Shown here one piece after another: positions 20,103 through 32,538 of a stretch of DNA of 51,960 bases. Position 1 is the stretch's first letter. Each line of letters begins with the position of its first letter. This DNA comes from Melampsora larici-populina 98AG31 (lineage: Eukaryota > Basidiomycota > Pucciniomycetes > Pucciniales > Melampsoraceae), in assembly GCF_000204055.1 (NCBI RefSeq), contig NW_006768765.1:4019070-4071029 (forward strand), in the 5' to 3' direction. A program made the position numbers and the translations under genes. The notes beneath the pieces are model-generated. The model had not been told where the DNA came from and did no database searches. It worked only from the letters and a program-made list of their open reading frames with translations.

Positions 20103-21240
20103 TCACAGGTGACGATAAGGTGTTTGAAAACACCCATACATTTTCACAGTATGTATTGAAGAATTCACGGTGTCTGTAGTGGGTTCGCTCATATGAGCTT
20201 GTTGGGGGGGTGTCAGTGCAATCCCAGTAGGATCTGGGATAAGCATTGTGTCTGCATTTTCATCGGGACCTAATTGAACATTTTTGGTCTAGGTGTGTAG
20301 GATCAGCATGTCATTCCATATCATTCAGGATACTCTCATGGGAAAAAGTGATGAAGAAACACTTACAGCAGCTTCCGCTGTGTTATTAAGCTGTGATGTG
20401 TAATTGTAAGAGTTGGATTTGGCGGCTAACGGTTTGGTCTAGACATGAACAGCTCTGAACTTGTCAGTAATTTTCAAGAGAAGGAAACAGTGAAAGTATA
20501 TTACCTTTTCTTGTGGCTCTAATTCTACAACCGTGCAGATTTGATTGGTGGGTGCTAAAGCTTCAACCAAGACATCTTGAGGTTGAGATATTGGTAGCTG
20601 AATAGGTGCCATCGGGATCTTTTTCAAGATTTGTGAGCTACAATATCAGAGTAGACTAGATGATTTGACTTACAGGATTGGTGATTACAGGGACCGACTC
20701 AATATCAACAACTCTTGTAAGCAGTTTATCAATCTGTAACACTACCTCCTTTTGCTGTTCAGCGGACAAAGACTTGATCCTGGGGCCTATCAAGCTAAGG
20801 AAAGTGTCAACTTGAGTGACGATTTGGTCCTTGTCAACTGCAGATTGAGAGTTGTTGACTGTTTTGATATCTTCACTAATCTTGATTGGTGGTGTTGGGT
20901 GTTGAGGCGGTCTGAGATCAAAATTGGGTGGGTGATTATGATTGATGTTGACATGAGAAAGCATCCATAACCCGTTCTTGAACGTAACCTTCAGATCGAA
21001 TGGACAGTTGATTTTCAATGATTTGGATCCCTTTGATGGATCTTTGGCCAACTCAGGTAAGCCACTGCGGTGACACCTATATTTATAGATGTTCTTCTTG
21101 ATGTCCAATGGACCAATTGAGATAAGATACCCATGATGTGGAGCGAATTCTTTGAGGCATTGTTTCATTGATGACTGTTGGCCAGGTAGTGAGATGGGGG
21201 GTGGGGCTGGTATATCAGTATAAAGCGTGACGGGTTCCAT
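20103..21240 (-). CDS. FAR1/GCM-type zinc-finger protein, three exons
   Basis: Exons on the minus strand are 21240-20674, 20618-20505 and 20288-20103, all joined in phase 0, giving 288 residues; the second and third junctions are predicted from splice signals only. The start ATG at 21240 opens the frame. Residues about 27-105 have the pattern of a FAR1 DNA-binding domain: an aromatic/basic start, YKYRCHRSG, then INCPFDLKVTF, and the HVNINHNHPP His pair, giving C...C...H-x-H. The remainder is Pro/Gln-rich with a predicted helix (LSAEQQKEVVLQIDKLLTRV). FAR1 domains come from MULE transposases, but no DDE core follows here, so this is either a domesticated DNA-binding protein or a remnant. It is unrelated in detail to the MULE's own finger. 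Confidence 0.6.
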
Positions 21241-22487
21241 TGTTACAAGTGGTTGAAAAGGAATCAGATGAATTGAATAATAGGATCTGAGGCTGAGGAA
21301 GCGATTGTTAACAATTGATAAGGGCAGTGGTACAGTGGGCGGTGATGTGTAAAAACAGTTTGGTAGAGGGTGGTGAGAAGACGGTGAGAAGACGGTGAAC
21401 TGGCAGTGAACTGGCAGTGAGTGGTGAGAATGGGTGGTGCGGTGAGTGGTGAGGATGATTGGTGCATTGAGTGGTGAGTGGTGAGAATGGGGGTGAGAAG
21501 ACGATGTGGTGTGTGGTATGGTGGTGGTGAGATGGTGGTGAACTGGGTGGTGAGGTGTGTGCGTGATTTGGTGGGTGGGGTATGGAAACTTGTACTTAGT
21601 AGAATTTGTATCTCACTAGAGATGTATCTTCACATCTCAAGAAATCTCAAAGGACTTTTCGGACTCCTTTGGTCGGTACCGATTCCTTTATCTTTGGATA
21701 CATTGGGTTCTTTCAGGTACATACAGGTGCAGAAGAGTGCCCTTAGGGTTAGGGTTAAAGTAAATGTTTCAATCAGGTATCAAGAAGAGTGATTTATGAT
21801 GCTCAAGGAAATCACATTGTTCTATCAATTTTTAATCTATGAGATTTTCAAGAGTTGAAAAAGTGTTTAGCAGAGAATAACATTTTTCTCCACTTCAAAT
21901 CCTTGCAGGCAAAGTTTATAAAACTTGTGATAATCAATACGAGGCAAATCTAAAGGAAAGAAATTTGTGAAGAAGGAACTGGAAATATATATATGTTATG
22001 GTTTTTTGATATAAGTTTAGTTTGATCATGACTTAATTGCAACATGAAACTTATGAAACTTGGATGTGAGAGTCAGGCTCACAGCTACTAAGGCTCTGTT
22101 CACTCAAGGAATTTTGGTGAAACTTTGTATTCTATGAAGAGGAGAAATCATGTTCTGTAAAGTTTGTTTGATATGTTGATTACAACCATTCTAGAGATTG
22201 TAAAATGCTTGTAAAATGGGATTTTTCATCACATTTCAAGTATCAACTCTAAGTCCATTCTTCAACACAGAAATCATGTTCAAATCATGTTCTGGGATTT
22301 CTTTTGACCATTTTCTTCCAAATGTTTTTTTGCAAATTGGACAAGTCCCACTTTACCATACAGATCTGGTCAATTTTGTGGCAAGTCATTTGCTATCATA
22401 TTACAAACCCCTCAACAATTGTCTTCCACCCTCTTCCACTCCCAGTACTGTTCTTCTGACCACTGCTCAAATCAACCAAAATCCAAG
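21241..22487. other. Non-coding; GTGGTGAG-rich tract upstream of the FAR1 gene
   Basis: From about 21370 to 21580 the plus strand is a degenerate GGTGAGTGGTGAGAATGG-like array with strong G/T-A skew (few C). It sits 130-340 bp upstream of the FAR1 gene start. A telomere-like TTAGGGTTAGGGTTA occurs at 21743-21757. From about 21800 to 22487 no gene is seen. Confidence 0.5.
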
Positions 22488-22785
22488 ATGCCTCAATATA
22501 AAGATAGCAGTAAAAAAGAAGTGGTCATTGAGCTAGTGAAAGAAAAGAAATCAAATTCCACATCAAAACCAAAATCAAAATCAAAACCAGCCTCCAGCAA
22601 GCGGGTCAAAGTTAAATACAAGAATACTGATGAAGCAATCAAAGTCAAAAAAAAACAGAAAAGATAAAGAAGATATTGCTTTAAGTGATCAATGAACTCA
22701 TCAAGACTCTCTATCATATCAACAAGTTCAAGCATGAAACAGACACAAGAAAAGGTAATGATGGTGGCCTCAAGACCAATGCATG
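22488..22785 (+). pseudogene. Broken gene with Lys-rich N-terminus and Myb/SANT-like segment
   Basis: From an ATG at 22488 a short basic protein starts MPQYKDSSKKEVVIELV and is then a Lys/Ser-rich tail (KSKSKPASSKRVKVKYK) ending at 22667. In another frame the next 110 bases read INELIKTLYHINKFKHE and then KGNDGGLKTNAWKEVL, which has the DGGLK...AW..VL signature of the Myb/SANT-like DNA-binding domain common in transposon-derived proteins of rust fungi. A stop follows at about 22785. The two parts are split by a frame change. Later fragments downstream to about 24600 may be the rest, but none is recognisable. Confidence 0.4.
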
Positions 22786-25415
22786 GAAGGAGGTATTGAT
22801 CAATTACAATGATTGATTCAAATAAAAAGATATTTGTCTATATTGAAGAATTGTATTCAAAAAGGTAACAATATCCTTTACCTTTGTCTTTTCCTTTGCT
22901 TTGCTTTCTAGTCTCCTTTTACTTCCCTTTTTGCTCTGCCTTTCCAGATGGTGCAAAACTGACATGTTTGAGGCTGCTCAAAACCACATCCAATCAGTGT
23001 CAAATTAGGGATTGACAGCATCCAAGCCCAAAAAGACCTGTGTTTCATATCATCAACTCCCATTTGTCTTGCTTTAGTCCTGTCTTCACACTCACATTTG
23101 TCATGATTGTATTGGTATCATGCATAGTTAAAGTTGACTTATAAGGCTTTTGGCAAGATAATGGACACTTCTGGTGCTCCTGGGGTCAACATGATAATTG
23201 GTGAGGTTCACACCATCAAATACTGGTGGGATCATTGAATCAAAGTAGTAAGTACTGTGTCAAGCATTCCATTCATAGTTTATCAATCTAATATTTGCAT
23301 GATCTGGGAAAAAAACTGATCCGAAACAATGGTTTTCTAGCATATGAAGGTGTATCCCAAATCATGGTGGAGAAGCACTTACAAGCCAAAGGTAACAAAG
23401 GTTCCAGAACTTAAAGCAAGAAGAACCTGTTGGCTTGCCTATAGCCAATGGTTCAAATGGGGACAAAGAAGGTAGATTCATCAAAGTATTTAAAGCTTGA
23501 GGGAATGCAAGGTGCCACCTCCTACACAAAAGAAGAACAGTGCTATAAAATACCTTTCAATTCTTTTCTTTTCTGTTCAATAGTTTTGATCATTTGATTC
23601 TTCTTTCTATGGTATCCTTTCCAATTTAATTGTCTCATTGTGTCTATTCTCATTATGAAGCCAGAAAGCACTAGCAATTTGTCTGCCAAACAGGTCTTAG
23701 CAGCTGAACTATAATATGATGACAATGAGACCCCAGAGAGGAACTTTGTATGCAACAAAAAGAGCCCAATCAATTCAGCACCCTTGACTTCAACTGCCAA
23801 GCGGTCACACACTACAGGAACAAAATTACACTGCCAGCATTAAAGAGGTTCCCAGATGGGAATATGGGTCCTAGTGATCACATTCCCATCCTTGCTATTG
23901 CCAAGATCAAATCCAAGCAACACTGTGATGAAAACAGGTTCATGTTGTGGTTGTTATGCACATTACAGTTATTTCGGATTTTTCATATGAGATAATGTCA
24001 TAGTTCTACATAATCTTTTCTTTATTCATTATATATATATATAGTCATTAGATGTCTGTTTTGGTTTCTCTTTCTTCATCAAAACAATTTGTTATTATAG
24101 TCCAAATTAAAACACTCAGCTTGAGATATCTTTTCATGAGAATCCGGATTCAATAATTTCATAGTATAAGGAATTCTTAAATACAAGTCTGGGAATTACA
24201 AATACCAAATGCAAGCTCAAGCAACCATCACATCCAAAAAACAATGCAGCAAACAACCCAAACTTCAACACATTATCAAAGCAGCAAACAAGTTAAAATA
24301 GAATGATACCACATCATTTGTCTACTACATGGACCCAGCTTATGGATGGGAATGGTTGAATTATCAAGCTGGTATTCTAGAAGAGTATCAAGAGGTTCAA
24401 AAGTGGAAGGAGTCTACTGATGATCTCAACAGGATTTATTTCATCATATTGTATCTTTATCTTTTCCTTTTATTTCTTCTATTTAACGTATTTGAGGTTT
24501 TGTACCTTAGTGCTTGTGTGTTATGTAACAAGACATCCATATTGAAGCAATTGAACAGTTCAATTTTTGTTTCAAAGATGATACAAAATTAAGCAAGACA
24601 ACAATACAGTTGACTCTGAGATAACCCATACCATTTTATGTAACCCAAAAACTATGGGTTATCTTAGAGTATGGGCTACCAGAAACCTCTGCAATAACCC
24701 ATACCAACTAATTCATGGGTCATTGCAAAGATTTGTTGTGGAATGCAAGACAGCAGCTCTTTCATTGCATATAATTCAAGAAGAATGAGATAGTTATGAC
24801 AAAAGTTGATTCAAAACGCTGGGCTGGACTAAAGTTTTGGAGCGGGCTGCACTAAATACACACAGAGCCTGCCAAAGAGCCCCCCATAGGCTTTGGCTTC
24901 ATCAGAATCTTTGTGTCTGAGGTAGTTGGTGACAACAATGGCTGACTTAAGTAAATCAGAAAATGATGGAGGAGGACTTACCTGGTCCTCAGAGTGATCT
25001 GGAGCATGGGGTCTAGTGTTGCTGTTGCGTTTGAATTGAGATTATGATATGAGTGTGGAACTGTTGGAGTTGGAGACCTTCAAAGAGCTTTTTATATGTG
25101 TCTAAAAACTCTATGGTGCATTATTTGATGATTGACCATCTAGAAATGTTGAAGGAGTGTGTCTTTTGTTGTCCCTATGCCATAATGCTGCCAAACTGCA
25201 AGGCCTTGTACATTTTTGTTTCCAGGATTCCCAGAGATTGCCTCTCAAGAAATACACCATAGAATTCTTTGTGACAACTGATATTATTCTGTTTGATAAA
25301 ATGGATACTTGGTGAAAACCAGTAGTTTTGGACCCAATTTTTTGGGTATTAGTGCTCTCAGAGGCAACTGTACCAAAAAAACCATGTATCATGCTGGGTT
25401 TTTTGAATCCAGCGT
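22786..25415. other. No clear gene; decayed repeat-like sequence
   Basis: Several short frames occur (23750-23995, 24329-24592, 25053-25262) without recognisable domains; stops and AT-rich stretches dominate. A small inverted repeat, ACTCTGAGATAACCCATA (about 24613-24630) against TATGGGTTATCTTAGAGT (about 24653-24670), suggests a small MITE remnant. The sequence ends at the gypsy target site. Confidence 0.4.
25411..25415. repeat. Left 5-bp target duplication of the gypsy element
   Basis: AGCGT, repeated at 33477-33481. Confidence 0.9.
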
Positions 25416-26298
25416 TGTCAGCTAGGGCATAAGCTACCTGAGTAACTTATCTCCTAGCTGACAGAAGTGGAATGTCATACCTTAAAAGAAAGGTTTAGGA
25501 CACCCTAGAAGAACACATGAGCAAATGGCGCAATAATTCTTTTTACTTCGAATGAGTTTATTTCTATTCTAATTTCATTTTCTCACTTTCTCTTTTTCTA
25601 ATTCTCTTTTTACATAAAGTCTTTCTACTATTTCGACAAACTATTAAATTAACCAATCCACCTGTAAAAGTGAATTGAATTAATTGGTAAAAGTTATGAA
25701 CTCCTGAAATAAGTTCTTGTAACCAGTTGTATGATTCTTGAAAAGATTGGGAACCCTTTCAAGTCTCATTTCAGTTAAAAACCAATACGGTATCAACGCC
25801 TGGGAAACGTTGTTCCACTGGTCTGGGAACAGAATAAATTGATGGACGGATTACATAAAACCAGTTATGTGAAATCACTTAGGAGTTGATCACGGGTTCA
25901 TGTATCATCTTATTTGAATTACTTTCATTTGTCATTGTGGCGGAAATCCGAGCTTAGAGGGAATAGTTACATCATCAATTATCTTTTGTGAGCGCTACTA
26001 AATCTTTGTTTTGTGTATAAAACCTGCTTGTCTTTCTGCTTGAGATGATTTCTTCTTCATTCCATTTTATCATTAGCAAAACCAATTAATTAGTTTATCA
26101 AAACTCAAACCGCGTCCATTTCACTCCAATTGCCTGTAAAGAATCATATTCTTTAAACCCAGTTGGTTAGTGATAGCCACGCGCTTTTTATTCTTCGCCA
26201 TAAATCTTTTCCTGGTTTTGTAATTCTTGATATAGATTCATTGGAGTGACTCTTATATCTAACCTTAGATTACTGATCAACTAGTACGCTTGTTGACA
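25416..26298 (+). repeat. 5' LTR of the gypsy element (883 bp)
   Basis: Runs from TGTCAGCTAGGG to GTTGACA and matches the right LTR throughout except for about eight substitutions and the 55-bp duplication found only in the right copy. The terminal TGTCA/TGACA pair is intact. Confidence 0.95.
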
Positions 26299-26483
26299 AT
26301 TGGGGGTCTGGCCTAAATTACTAGGATATCATACCTTATAGCATACTTATTGACTTCCCTTGTTATAATACTGCGATATATCTGCATATTATAACAAACA
26401 AATCAATCTTTTAGTGCAGTCTTCTACTCTCCTATCAAGAGAAGTCATACACTTCTCCTGATTCAATATTAATACTTGATTTG

Positions 26484-29400
26484 ATATGAACAGTTAATTC
26501 GGATCGATCCAGAAGAAACACTGATACTATCAACCTCTGAGAAACCCACAGGACTTAGGTCAGGAAGGGTTGCAAACCCTCCGCGACCTGAAGTTCGTAC
26601 GAAAGGATCCAAGGGACGCTCAAATAGCGGTCCTAAAAGAGACGATCCAGGCGTACAAACGCCAAGTGCACCAATTGAAAAGTCACGTGGAGGACCTGGA
26701 GGTTTGACTAGTGAGTTTCAAGGCTCCGTCCCCAGAGATCACCTATCAAGGGACGCGCCACCACACAAGAGAGGTGAAACCTCGACCGAGTTCAACGTTT
26801 ACTCCAAAGGTAAACAACGGGTTCATACCATTGAGTCAACCACGCCAGGTGGAGAATTATCCAAACAAGCGCAAAGCGTCTTATCCGATAATCCCTCAGA
26901 TGGTTCCTCAACACATACAATTAAACCCGCAATACCCTCATCCCAAAGGAACAATGGTAGCAGCTCAACCGTCGGGATCCATGCAAGTCATGGTAGAGGA
27001 CCAGGAGAATTTCCAAGTTCCAGAAGGGATGATGCTAGTACGAAAGGCGTGAAGGCAGATGGATCTACTTCTAATTCTTTGGCTTCTATGTTACCTCTTG
27101 TTGTGCCTTCTGTTGTTTCTGTGCCATCTACTAGTTCTGCTACACCAATCGATGTTTCTAGAGCTATACCTGGAATTGTTCCAAATTCCCTTGTATCACA
27201 TCCTATCACTCAGGATAGTCCGCTTAGAGTGTCTGTTGGGTCAAGGGCTCGAAATGGTTCAAGCAATTTATCATCACTGGCATTACCGCATAACAACACC
27301 ATACTAACAAAGTTAGTGGAATTAGAAACAGTGATGAGAACCAATTTTGGGACCATAAATGGTCAATTAAAGACTCAAGCTGAGAGCATGGGAGCATTTC
27401 AAGAAGAAATGCTGTCAGTAAGAGAATTGATTAACGATGTTACTGAAACCAACAATATGCTTGATAGTAAGTTGGAAGCTTTTGAACTTACGAGTCAAAT
27501 GCTTGACGACAGGTTGGAAATTTTCGAACAAATACTAGAACAGCATGGAAGGGATCAGCAAGAAATTGCGAAGCTCATGCATTTGACAAGTACAGCTTCG
27601 GAGGAATTGACTCGGGACACATCAAATATGTGCGGGGCAATGGAGCAATTGACCCTCAATCGAGATACCGAAAGACAGAGTATGAGAGAATTGAGGGTAG
27701 ATTTTACACGTCAATTTCAGGAGATGAAAGATCACCTTGACGGCGTTGCTCGGAATATTTCCAGGATGCAATCCGATCAAGATAGATCACATCAAATTGA
27801 AAGGGTCAGTGTTCAGGACTACGCTTCGGGTCCGGAAAGAAAAGATACAAATGGGAAAGCAAAAACGTACGATTGTGCAACAGAGGCTATTAAAAATAAT
27901 AGCGCCAATACCCAAAGACAGCCTGATATTGTTGAAGTATCGGTTCCGTATACTAATCCTAGGAATTATCCAAAGATAGAGAACTATCCGAAGTACCATG
28001 GCAAGTCGGATGAGGATTGGGTGGACTTCTTGGATGAGTTGGATACGTTACAAGAGTCATACGGGATTCCGGATTCGGAAATAGTTTCCAAATTGCCATC
28101 CTTGTTGAAGGGAGTTGCTTATACATGGTATCGAGCTGTGCATAAACAACATCGGGGAAAAAGTTGGGAACATTGGAAAGATCTGATGAAGAAAAAGTTC
28201 GGTGGACCAGTTTGGAGACAAAAGCAGCTGGAGTTACTGCAGAATATGAAGTTTTCATATGGCAGCAAGGATATTATGGAGTTTCTTACTAGTCTCCACA
28301 GGAAACTTTGTTCTTTGTATCCGTTACATAGTCATGAGGAAATAAAAGAACAGATATTGACCAAATTGCCTCGCGAGGTACAAGATACAATTAATATCAG
28401 TACTAAGAACGTTGAGGATGTGTCAGAATACTTAGAAATATGTGAACGTATCCTGTCGAACCAACAACACAAGGAGGTTGGGAAGACAGTAAACACATAT
28501 GATCGACGAAGCTGGAGGAATGATAACCAGGGGAACAGTACAGCAAAAAAAGAGGAGGCTGTGACTGAAAAGAAGAAGGTCATCATTCCATTACAGGGGG
28601 ATTCGAAAGATAGAATCCGGAACAAAACTTGCCACCGTTGCAAAGGTCCGTGGAGCCCTGGGCACACGTGTAACAAGGTGTTGAATATTGAGGGCGATGA
28701 TGACAATTCATCCGTGTTTTTGGGCAATGAGGAGGAATTGGCAGAAAACGATGACCTTGCCGATGAAAATGATGTAATGATGCTCGAGACAGAGGTATTA
28801 CACAGTAATTTTCTTGTAGATGAGATGGGACAATTACGAGATGTACAGGAAGCTGAATACGTTCGGACACCGACCGAGGTGAAAGGCGTATGCCCAGCGA
28901 GGTGTACGGCAATGGTAAACCAAACGGAAGTAACAGTTGTACTTGATTCTGGTGCCGGAGGAAGTGGCGTATCTAGTTGTTTCTTGCAGAAGGTGGATCC
29001 AGAATGGAGAAACAGTCTGGTGAAGGAAGATACGGGCAGATGGAAAGGATATGGATCTGTTCTCAAACCGCTTGGGACTTACGTTGCAAGTGTAGTGTTT
29101 GGTCATGAAAGAGGCAATATTTGAGCCGTCATGAAATTCGTTGTTATGGACAACGAGGGGTTGCCACAATACTTTATTGTTGGGAATAATAATATATTGT
29201 TGTATGGGACACGGCTTCACATATGTGACAAGTACTTTACTCTAGGAAATAACCTAAAAAGGAAGTTCGCGCTGTCATACGACAAGTATATCCCAGCGCA
29301 AAATATAAGCAACGTGGCGTCAGACGACAAGCAACAATCGCCGGTAATAAAGGGTATCCCTACTCCTGAACCGGAGGCATTTGAGAAAGCCTTTGCTGAT

Positions 29401-32400
29401 GCTACATGGGAGGCTACTTTGCCAGATAAAGACAAAGAACTCTTATCAAACGTGATCCGAGATTTCCCAATGGTTTTTGCACATGGCAAACGACAATTGG
29501 GAGAAGTTTCTGTAGACGAACTCGACATTAACCTTCAAGTTGATGGGGATAAAATGCCTGCCAGCTTGAAAAAGAAGGCATACCCATGTAGCCCACAGAA
29601 ACGAAAGGATATTGAGGAGAACATTCAGGAATTGTTAGACCTGGGAGTGATCGAAGAGATCGACCGCACACCTCGTGACTGTGTAATATCACCAGTGATA
29701 ATACAGTACCAAAATGGGAAGAAACGGATGTGCGGCGACTTCCGACGTTAAATGACTATACCGTGTCAGATGTATATGGGATGCCACGGATAGACGCTAT
29801 ACTACATGGTATCAAAGGCGCAACAGGAATCTCCGTACTTGATGGATATAAAGGATATCATCAGTTTCGGAACACGGAACGCGCTAGTAATTTTGATAAT
29901 TATAACTCATTGTGGTATGTACAGATACCTTAGAATGCCTTTTGGACCTAAGAATGGACCCTCCGTATTTCAGAGAACCATGGATCGAACTTTTAGTAAA
30001 GAAATTCAAGAAGGCTGGATGACGATATACATTGATGATATCATCATTCACTCGAAAAATACGGCGGACCACGCAGAACACCTGCGACGGGTCTTCACGA
30101 AGCTGGAACAAATCAACATGACGTTGGCGTTTAAGAAGTGTCATTTCGCGTTCCAGTCAACGAAGGTACTGGGACACATCGTGTCTGGGTTACTAATGTC
30201 CGTCGATGATAACAAAGTTAAAGCTATCAGCCATATCCAACCTCCTCGTACAATTAAAGAAGTACAGAGCTTTTTGGGGATGTGTGGATACTACCGACAA
30301 TATTTAAAAAATTACCAACTTGTTGCACTATCTTTAACACGGTTGATAAGGCGGAATGAAGCCTTTGAATGGACTGAAGAGCGACAAAAAGCATTCGATA
30401 AATTGAAACAAATGCTGCAAGAAGCACCATCTCTTTCGTTACCGGATTTTGATAAACCGTTTATTGTGTATACGGATGCTAGCTTTGTTGGGCTAGGAGC
30501 CGCCTTGCATCAGAAACAGGTTATTGATGGCAAAGAGGTCGAAGTACCCGTATGTTTTATATCGCGCTCTCTTCGAAACGGCGAGCTACGATATGGAGCA
30601 ACGCAGCTTGAGTGCTTGGTGGTGGTATGGGCACTGGAGAAACTGCATTACTATCTGGATGGAAGTACCTTCGAAGTTGTCACGGATTGTTCCGCTGTGA
30701 AAAGCTTGCTTGGTATGAAAACTCCGAACAGACATATGTTCCGATGGCAGATATCCATCCAGGAATACAGGGGACGGATGACAATTAGTCACCGAGCAGG
30801 AGATAAGCATCAAAATGCTGATTGCTTATCAAGAAACCCCATGCCAAATAACTCCGATAACCCAGCATGTGTTTTAACGGATGATGACATGGAAATATTT
30901 GGCTTACATGTCGTAGATTTAGAGAAAGAATTCTACGCCAGTGTGGCCAAGGGTTATAGGTTGTGTCCTAACATGCAAAAGATCATTCGAGTGTTAAGTA
31001 AACCTGATGGGAATACGAACAACGAGATCATTAGCTCCATGGACGATAAGTGGAAAAAACTTGTTGACCAAGGTCGATTCATCTTTGAGGATGACTTGCT
31101 ATACTACAGGAAGCAAGGATCACATCGCTTGGTCATACACGATAGCATGAAGGAACAGATACTAAAGCTTTGTCATGATGACATCCTGGCGGGACATTTT
31201 AGTCTCGAGAAATCCCTGCACCGTGTGAAAAACACCGCATGGTGGATGGGGTATAATCAAGATGTGATTGAGTACATTACTTCCTGTGATACCTGTCAGA
31301 AGGGTAACAGGAAGACAGGGAAGACGTTTGGTCTCCTGCAAGAAATACAAAAACCGACGAAACCGTGGGAAATCATAAACATGGATTTTGTGACGGGTTT
31401 ACCACCTGCAGGAGATCTGTCATATAATTCAGCATTGGTAATTGTATGCAGATTATCCAAAAAAGCGAAATTTCTTCCGTGTCATAAGGACATTGATGCA
31501 AAAGGCCTTGCTCATCTATGGTGGAAAGATGCGCTAAATGAGTGTGGGTTGCCTACCGCAATTATTAGTGATAGGGATCCTAAATTTACATCTGAGTTTT
31601 GGACGTCCTTGATGCGTATTGCTGGATGCGAGCTGAAACTCTTGACAGCGCATCACCCGCAAACAGACGGTTTGGCGGAAAGAACTATCCAAACCATGGA
31701 GGACTTGATCCGGCGGTACTGTGCATTTGGACTGTTGTACAAAGACAGCAAAGGATGTACGCACGACTGGGTTTCCTTGTTGCCAGGTCTGGAATTTGCG
31801 TATAACAGCAGTATACATTCCAGTACGGGCAGGACTCCATTTGAACTAGAGAGAGGATATATTCCTCAACATCCACGAATGCTGACCAACAAAAAGTTGG
31901 GGAAATTAGATGTTCATCCATCCGCCGGTAATTTCTTGCATATGCAAGAGTTAGCAAGGGTGCATGCGGCTGATTGCATAACCAAGGCGTTCGCGTATGA
32001 AAAACAGCGGTGGGATAAAACTCATACCGAACCCCCTTTTAAAGCAGGGGATCAGGTGTTACTCTTGACAATACACTTTAACAATTTAACCGGTACTCCA
32101 AAATTGAAGGATCCGTTTATTGGTCCATTCACTGTGGTGAAAATGGTGGGCGCGAATGTGGCCGAGTTGGACCTCCAAGGCGCATTCTCACGCCGTCATC
32201 CCGTATTTCCCGTATCGTTGATGAAGATGTACTTATCATCAGATGCTGAAAAGTTTCCTCGACGAACTGTAAATAAAAAGGCAGTACCGGAGGTTGCGGA
32301 AGAAGATGGGGAAATCCATCGTGTTCTGCAACAACAAGTTGTAACGAAAGGGAACAAGAAAATTCGACAATTCCTTGTGTCTTTCAAAACCGTTCGCCGG

Positions 32401-32501
32401 ATATGGCACATTGGGTACTAGAAAGTGAAATACCAAATGGTACCTCGCTTCTACAAAGGTTTCGGAAGGAGGCAAGAGAGGAAAAAATTGTAAAAAAATG
32501 A
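26484..32501 (+). pseudogene. Gypsy Gag-Pol polyprotein, broken by one stop and three frameshifts
   Basis: The frame is open from about 26484 but has no ATG there; a plausible start may be lost or non-AUG. Gag: coiled-coil-like middle (27300-27780), retrotransposon-gag core (YPKIENYPKYHGKSDEDW to about 28250) and zinc knuckle CHRCKGPWSPGHTC (near 28630). The protease motif VVLDSGAGGSG lies near 28940. An in-frame TGA at 29122-29124 cuts the protease. RT follows, with a frameshift near 29748-29752 and another near 29885-29905; RMPFG and the YIDD box (near 30028) are intact. RNase H starts at VYTDASFVGLGAAL (near 30470). Integrase has the HHCC finger (31180-31300) and D, D, E in MDFVTGLP, SDRDPKF and LAERTIQ. 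A third frameshift at 32385-32397 separates the chromodomain-like QFLVSFKT from PDMAHWVLESEIPNG, ending at 32501. Confidence 0.9.
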
Positions 32502-32538
32502 CCAACCATTTTTTTTGTTGTTTTTTTGTCTGAGGGAG

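Noticed and set aside
29131..29751. Separate gene start at 29131 downstream of gag
   Set aside because: Same frame as the preceding gag-protease ORF, separated only by one TGA inside the protease domain, so it is one broken polyprotein.
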